Source of the DNA: Sinonovacula constricta
Taxonomy: Eukaryota; Mollusca; Bivalvia; Cardiida; Solecurtidae
NCBI GenBank assembly: GCA_007844125.1
Contig: CM017556.1
Coordinates: 17,848,017-17,912,016, forward strand
Direction of reading: 5' to 3'
DNA length: 64,000 bases
Each line of letters opens with the position of its first letter. Positions within the stretch are counted from its first letter, which is position 1. Both the position numbers and the translations under genes were made by a program. The notes under the pieces were generated by a model that was not told where the DNA came from, did not search any database, and saw only the letters and a program-made list of their open reading frames with translations. Shown piece after piece: positions 42,101 through 48,100 of the stretch.

Positions 42101-45100
42101 TTGTAATAACAATTGTGACAAAATGCCCTGAAAAAAAATCAGATAAACTCACTGCAAAAATGAAGTTTTTGTTACATTTTTCTTGATTCAGGCTTGTATT
42201 TTTTATTCGAAAGTAAGTTCAAAGGGGCATAATTTCAAGTTTAATAGTCACATGTTTTATCATTTGTTTCAGGGTAGGAATTGCAATGAAATCTTAATAT
42301 GAAATACAAATTTTAACCTGATATAGTCGGTAAAATTGGGGTTTAAGAGGAGTGTAGGACACACACAAAAACACAAGACAAAAACCCTTCCATTCATTTT
42401 GGAATAGGCAGACAAAATCCTTCCTGTAGGTTTTCCAAGGCAGACAAATTCTTTAGTCTTTTATTCAGATTAAGAATTTTAGATTAAAATTATTGTTTTC
42501 AAACAATGGTGGTTTATTTTTTTCACGCACCTTAACATTTATTTGGTTCTTCTTAACTCATGGCCTGATCAACCTGAGTTATTCAGGCTTAGGCAAATGG
42601 TTTAGATTAAGTTCAGTGGCTCTAATAAGTTGCTGTCTGATGAAGATCTGCACTTTTTGTTGTTGAGTCTCTAGCAGATTGTCTTAAGACCTTTGCATGC
42701 AAGTTTTAGCCAATAACTAAAAACTAGTGAAGGTTTTTATAGGTGGTATCTGACAGTTTACCTGTATCAAATTCATGTAACAATATATTATGCATATTTA
42801 GGGAAATTAGGACATCAGTAATGTGCATTCCACAGGATCTTTATTTATTTGGATGTTTGAGATAAATAAAATGGGGTAAAAACCCTTGGATACCACCTTT
42901 AACACCTTTATGTAACAAGGATAAAACTGTTATTGCACCTTTTTTCTCCATCACTTTCTAGGTACACTGTTGTCTTATTGAGCATCATTTGTTATACCCT
43001 TGTTTTTCCTTTCCCCTTCTACGCAAGCAAACCAATGTTTCTTCTTGGTTCCAGTTGAGATATCAAAGAGTATGTATGAGCTTTGTTGTCACCTGGCCTG
43101 TGTTGTCTACCTTTCCCCTAGAATGCTACATGCTTATAAAGAAGACACAACATAGATATTGTTGTTAAAGTATTGTTCTTATATGCATGAGTGATCCAAT
43201 AATTACTTCAAAAAGAGCATATGTCAGACAATGTTAACTCACATCAAGTTATAATAAACCAGACCACAGGTCTAAGTATTAATCTTGTGTAGAATTTCAA
43301 GTTGGTAAAGCTGTGTATTATGCTAGTCTGCATACCTAGTGGGAATCAGTATTGGATCACACACTGTTACTTTGTTACCAAGCTGTTCTGTTGATTGACT
43401 TGTTATGCTCTCTGACCTCTGCATTACTACTTCTAGGTGTTGTTGTTTTTAGACAAATGTTAGTGCTAATATGAGTTTTTAATTTTCTTTTTTATGTTTA
43501 AATTGTTTTGGAGCAGACCAAATCAAATTTGTTATTCCAGTTGTTAATTCCTCTGTCCATGTATAAAATGAAAGATTGTCCTGGTGTTGAATATAGAACT
43601 CCTCCAGCAGTAGTTCTATCATGTTTGACTGTTATAAAGGGCTGTTTAATATGAAGACAGCATCTACATTTTAGTTATTTAGTTGTTAAAATGTTTCTAA
43701 TGGTAGGGTGGGGGCCTTGTGACATAGGGGTAGTGTTGATGACTTGTAACACCTCTGACTGCTTAGCCTCTCACTTCATGGGGTTAAGTGCTGTTTGCAG
43801 TAAAGAGCTTAATGTTGGAAGGTCTTCTAGCTGACCTGCGGTGATTCTTGGTTCTACCAAGACATATGTTTGGGGGTCTCCCTCAGGCAAAATAGCTGGA
43901 TGTCACTATATGATCATAATGAGTCACTGCATTTCATAAACAAAAAATGTTTCTCCTCCACTTTCCCCTCTGTTGAAGACAGATTTGTAGTTTCTACATT
44001 GTGAAAACCGAATAATTATGTGTCTTTTCCATTGCTGATTGAGTTTGCAGCTTTTGTAAGGAGTCTTGTTGATTGAAATAATTTACTTTTTCAGAAGTGA
44101 CAAATGCTTGTTGTGCCTTATATTGTCAATTGTCAGCTGTTGTAGTATCATCTACCTGTAAGATGTATGAAGTCAGATACAGTTACATTAATGTAGAGTC
44201 CATATGTGATTAAGAGTCCTGTTGGTCTTTTTGTCTGTAGTATGTTTTTTTATGAACTTAAAGATGTTACATTTTACCTTTAAAAATGCTTGTGAAATTA
44301 TCAAAATGTTAATGTTTACACATTTTTTTATTAATCCAAGAACTTTCTCCAATGTAGACAGAACACTGTTTTATTTAATTAAATTCATATGATTTATTTA
44401 ACCCTTTGCTGCTTATAGGCAGATTTTTTACCTTACAAAATATGTCTGAATGTAAAAACGTAAAAAAGTAAATATGTTTAAAATGTGCTTGTGTTAATAT
44501 AGATTCTGAAAGTTGCTACCAAGATGCTTTGTGATAATATAGCCAATGTTCCTGTTGTCCATCTGTATGTAACTACAGTGTATGTCCCAGCCTGCCTTAG
44601 ACTTCCCCTATATACCTCATCTCATTAATTAGAATATCAAATGTATGATGAATTAATGCAAACACAGTTTCACATGTCACAATGTTTTTACATTTAAAAA
44701 TCAGAGATCGTGGTGACTATTTTAAAACTTGCCAGTACCATAGAATATGACCAATATCATAGAATATGACAATATCATAGAATACAATGTATGACAGATA
44801 CCATAGAATATGACAGATATCATAGCATATGACAATATCATAGAATGTGACAGATATCAAAGAATATGAACAATATCATAGGATATGACCAATATCATAG
44901 AATAAGGCCAATATCATAGAATATGACTGACATCAGAGAATATGACCAATATCATAGAATATGACCAATATCAAAGAATATTACCAATATCATAGAATTT
45001 GACCGATATCATACAATATGACCAATATCATGGAATATGACCGATATCATAGAATATGACCAATATCATAGAATATGACCAATATCATAGAATATGACTG

Positions 45101-48100
45101 ACATCAGAGAATATGACCAATATCAGAGAATATGACCAATATCATAGAATATGACTGACATCAGAGAATATGACCGATATCATAGAATATGACCAATATC
45201 ATAGACTATGACAATATCTTAGAATGTGACAGTTATCAAAGAATATGACCAATATCATAGGATATGACCAATATCATTGAATATGACCGATATCATAGAA
45301 TATGACCAATATCATAGAATATGACCAATATCATAGAATATGACTGACATCAGAGAATATGACCAATATCATAGAATATTACCAATATCATAGACTATGA
45401 CAATATCTTAGAATGTGACAGTTATCAAAGAATATGACCAATATCATAGGATATGACCAATATCATGGAATATGACCGATATCATAGAATATGACCAATA
45501 TCATAGAATATGACGGTTATCATGAAATATGACCAATAAAATGGAATATGATCGATATCATAGAATATGACTGATATTATTGAATATGACAGATACCATA
45601 GAATGTGTCCAACATCATAGAGTATGACCAATGTCATGGAATATGACCGATATCATAGAATATGACCATTATTATTGAATATGACCAATATCATTGAATA
45701 TGACAATATCATAGAATATGACAATATCATAGAATGTGACATATATCATAGAATATGACCAAAATCATAGAATATGACCAATATCATGGAATATGACCAA
45801 TATCATAGAATGTTACCAATATCATAGAATATGAACGTTGTCATAGAATATGACCGATATTAGAATATGACCGATATCATAGAATATGATCAATATCATA
45901 GAATATGACCGATATCATAGAATATTGCCAACAACATGGAATATGACCAATATCATGGAATATGACCAATATCATAGAATATGACTATATCATAGAATAT
46001 GACAGGTATCATATAATATGACCAATATCATAGAATATGACTGATATCATAAAATATGACTAATATCAGAATATGACCGATATCATAGAATATGACCAAC
46101 AACATGGAATATGACCAATATCATAGAATATGACAATATCATAGAATATGACAGGTATCATATAATATGACCAATATCATAGAATATGACCGATATCATA
46201 GAATATGACTAATATCAGAATATGACCGATGTCATAGAATATGACCAATATCATAGAATATGACCAATATCATAGAATATGACAATACCATAGAATATGA
46301 CCGATATCATAGACTATGACAATATCATAGAATATGACTGATATCATAGAATATGACAATATCATAGACTATGACAATATCATAGAATATGACCGATATC
46401 AGAATATGACCAATATTATAGAATATGACCAACATCATAGAATATGACCAATATCATGGAATATGACCAATACCCTAGAATATGACAGATATCATAGAAT
46501 ATGACTGATATCATAGATTATGACCGATATCATAGAATTAGACCAACATCATAGAATATGACCGATATCAGAGAATATGACCGATATCATAGAATATGAC
46601 AGATATCATAGAATATGACCAATATCATAGAATATGACTGATATCATAGAATATGACAATATCATAGAATATGACAGAAATCATAGAATACGACCAATAT
46701 CATGAATCTAGACAATATCATAGAATATGACAGATATCATATTATATGACCAATATTATAGAATATGACCAATATCATAGAATGTTACCAATATCATAGA
46801 ATATGACCGATATCAGAATATAACTGATGTCATTGAATATGACCAATACCATAAAATATGCCGACATTATAGAATATGACTGACATCAAAGAATATGATC
46901 AATGTCATAGAATATGACCAATATCATAGACTATGACCAATATCAAAATATGACAATATCATGGAGTATGACAGATATCATAGAATAAAACCAATATCAT
47001 AGAATATGACCGATATCATAGAATGATTTTATTTACTTAAAGCCATATTATCCTTTGCAATGACTGTCTTATTAACTTTTTGAAATGTGTTTAAAAAGTA
47101 TAAGGAAACTTTTTGTTAAGAATTTTATGGGCTGTAAGCATGCTAGCCAGTATAATAAGAAACAGAAAGGCAAAGCAGTAATAAAGCAAAAACAAAAAGT
47201 GCTTGTTTTTGTAAGATAAAAACCCAGGACCTCTTGTACAACAGTCTATTACTCTTCCGATTGTATGACAGAGTTTTCGTACATGCATGTTTCATGTAGC
47301 TTTATTTTTAAATACAGCTTTCAACATAAACTATCCAAGGATTTTGGTTAAATTGGCACTTGTAAGTTTATATGGATTAAATACAACCCAATGAGGGTCA
47401 ATTTATATTGCTTTGATCAGTCTTCTGTATCATATATTTCTTCTTTTGAATTGTTTTGTTCCCATAACATCATTTGAAGAGAGTCATTATGGCTTTAGTA
47501 AACCAAATAAACCAGTTTAAATCTAAGATATTTCTAAGACATGTTCTTATTTTGATAATTATTGCTTATGTTCAAGCAAGGAGGAAGACAGCTTCTTTTA
47601 TGAGTTTTATGGGCTAGGTAAATTAAATATAAAATATTAACTGGCGACATTGAACAGCAATTGTAGCCATTTAAATATATTTATTTTTGTGACAAAATGG
47701 CCAAGAGGTGACTCTCCAGGGTAGAATATAAAACTCAAAAGACAATTTAAAATCATATACTTTATATACAAAACAATATACATACAAGATAAATGAAAAC
47801 GATTTTAATACAATAGAAAAACAAAACCCCGCCGGCTTATATTAAGTCTGGTAACTGTCCGCTGGTCTTAACTGTGCACTGTATTTATACGTCCTACAAA
47901 ACAAACAACACTTCTCTGATAATACAATCCTTAGTATATGTGCTACGACATAGCTGTCCGATATGGTATCTGCTCGTGCAGCTCACTCCTGCGACGAAAC
48001 TGTCCAATATGGTATCTGCTCGTGCAGCTCACTCCAGCGACGAAACTGTCCAATATGGTATCTCCCTTGCCGTTCCCCACACAGAGTCTACCCCGTCGTA

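Noticed and set aside
44735..47025. Possible centromere-like satellite or matrix attachment region
   Set aside because: It is a local 19-bp array inside one intron; nothing in the sequence shows such a function.
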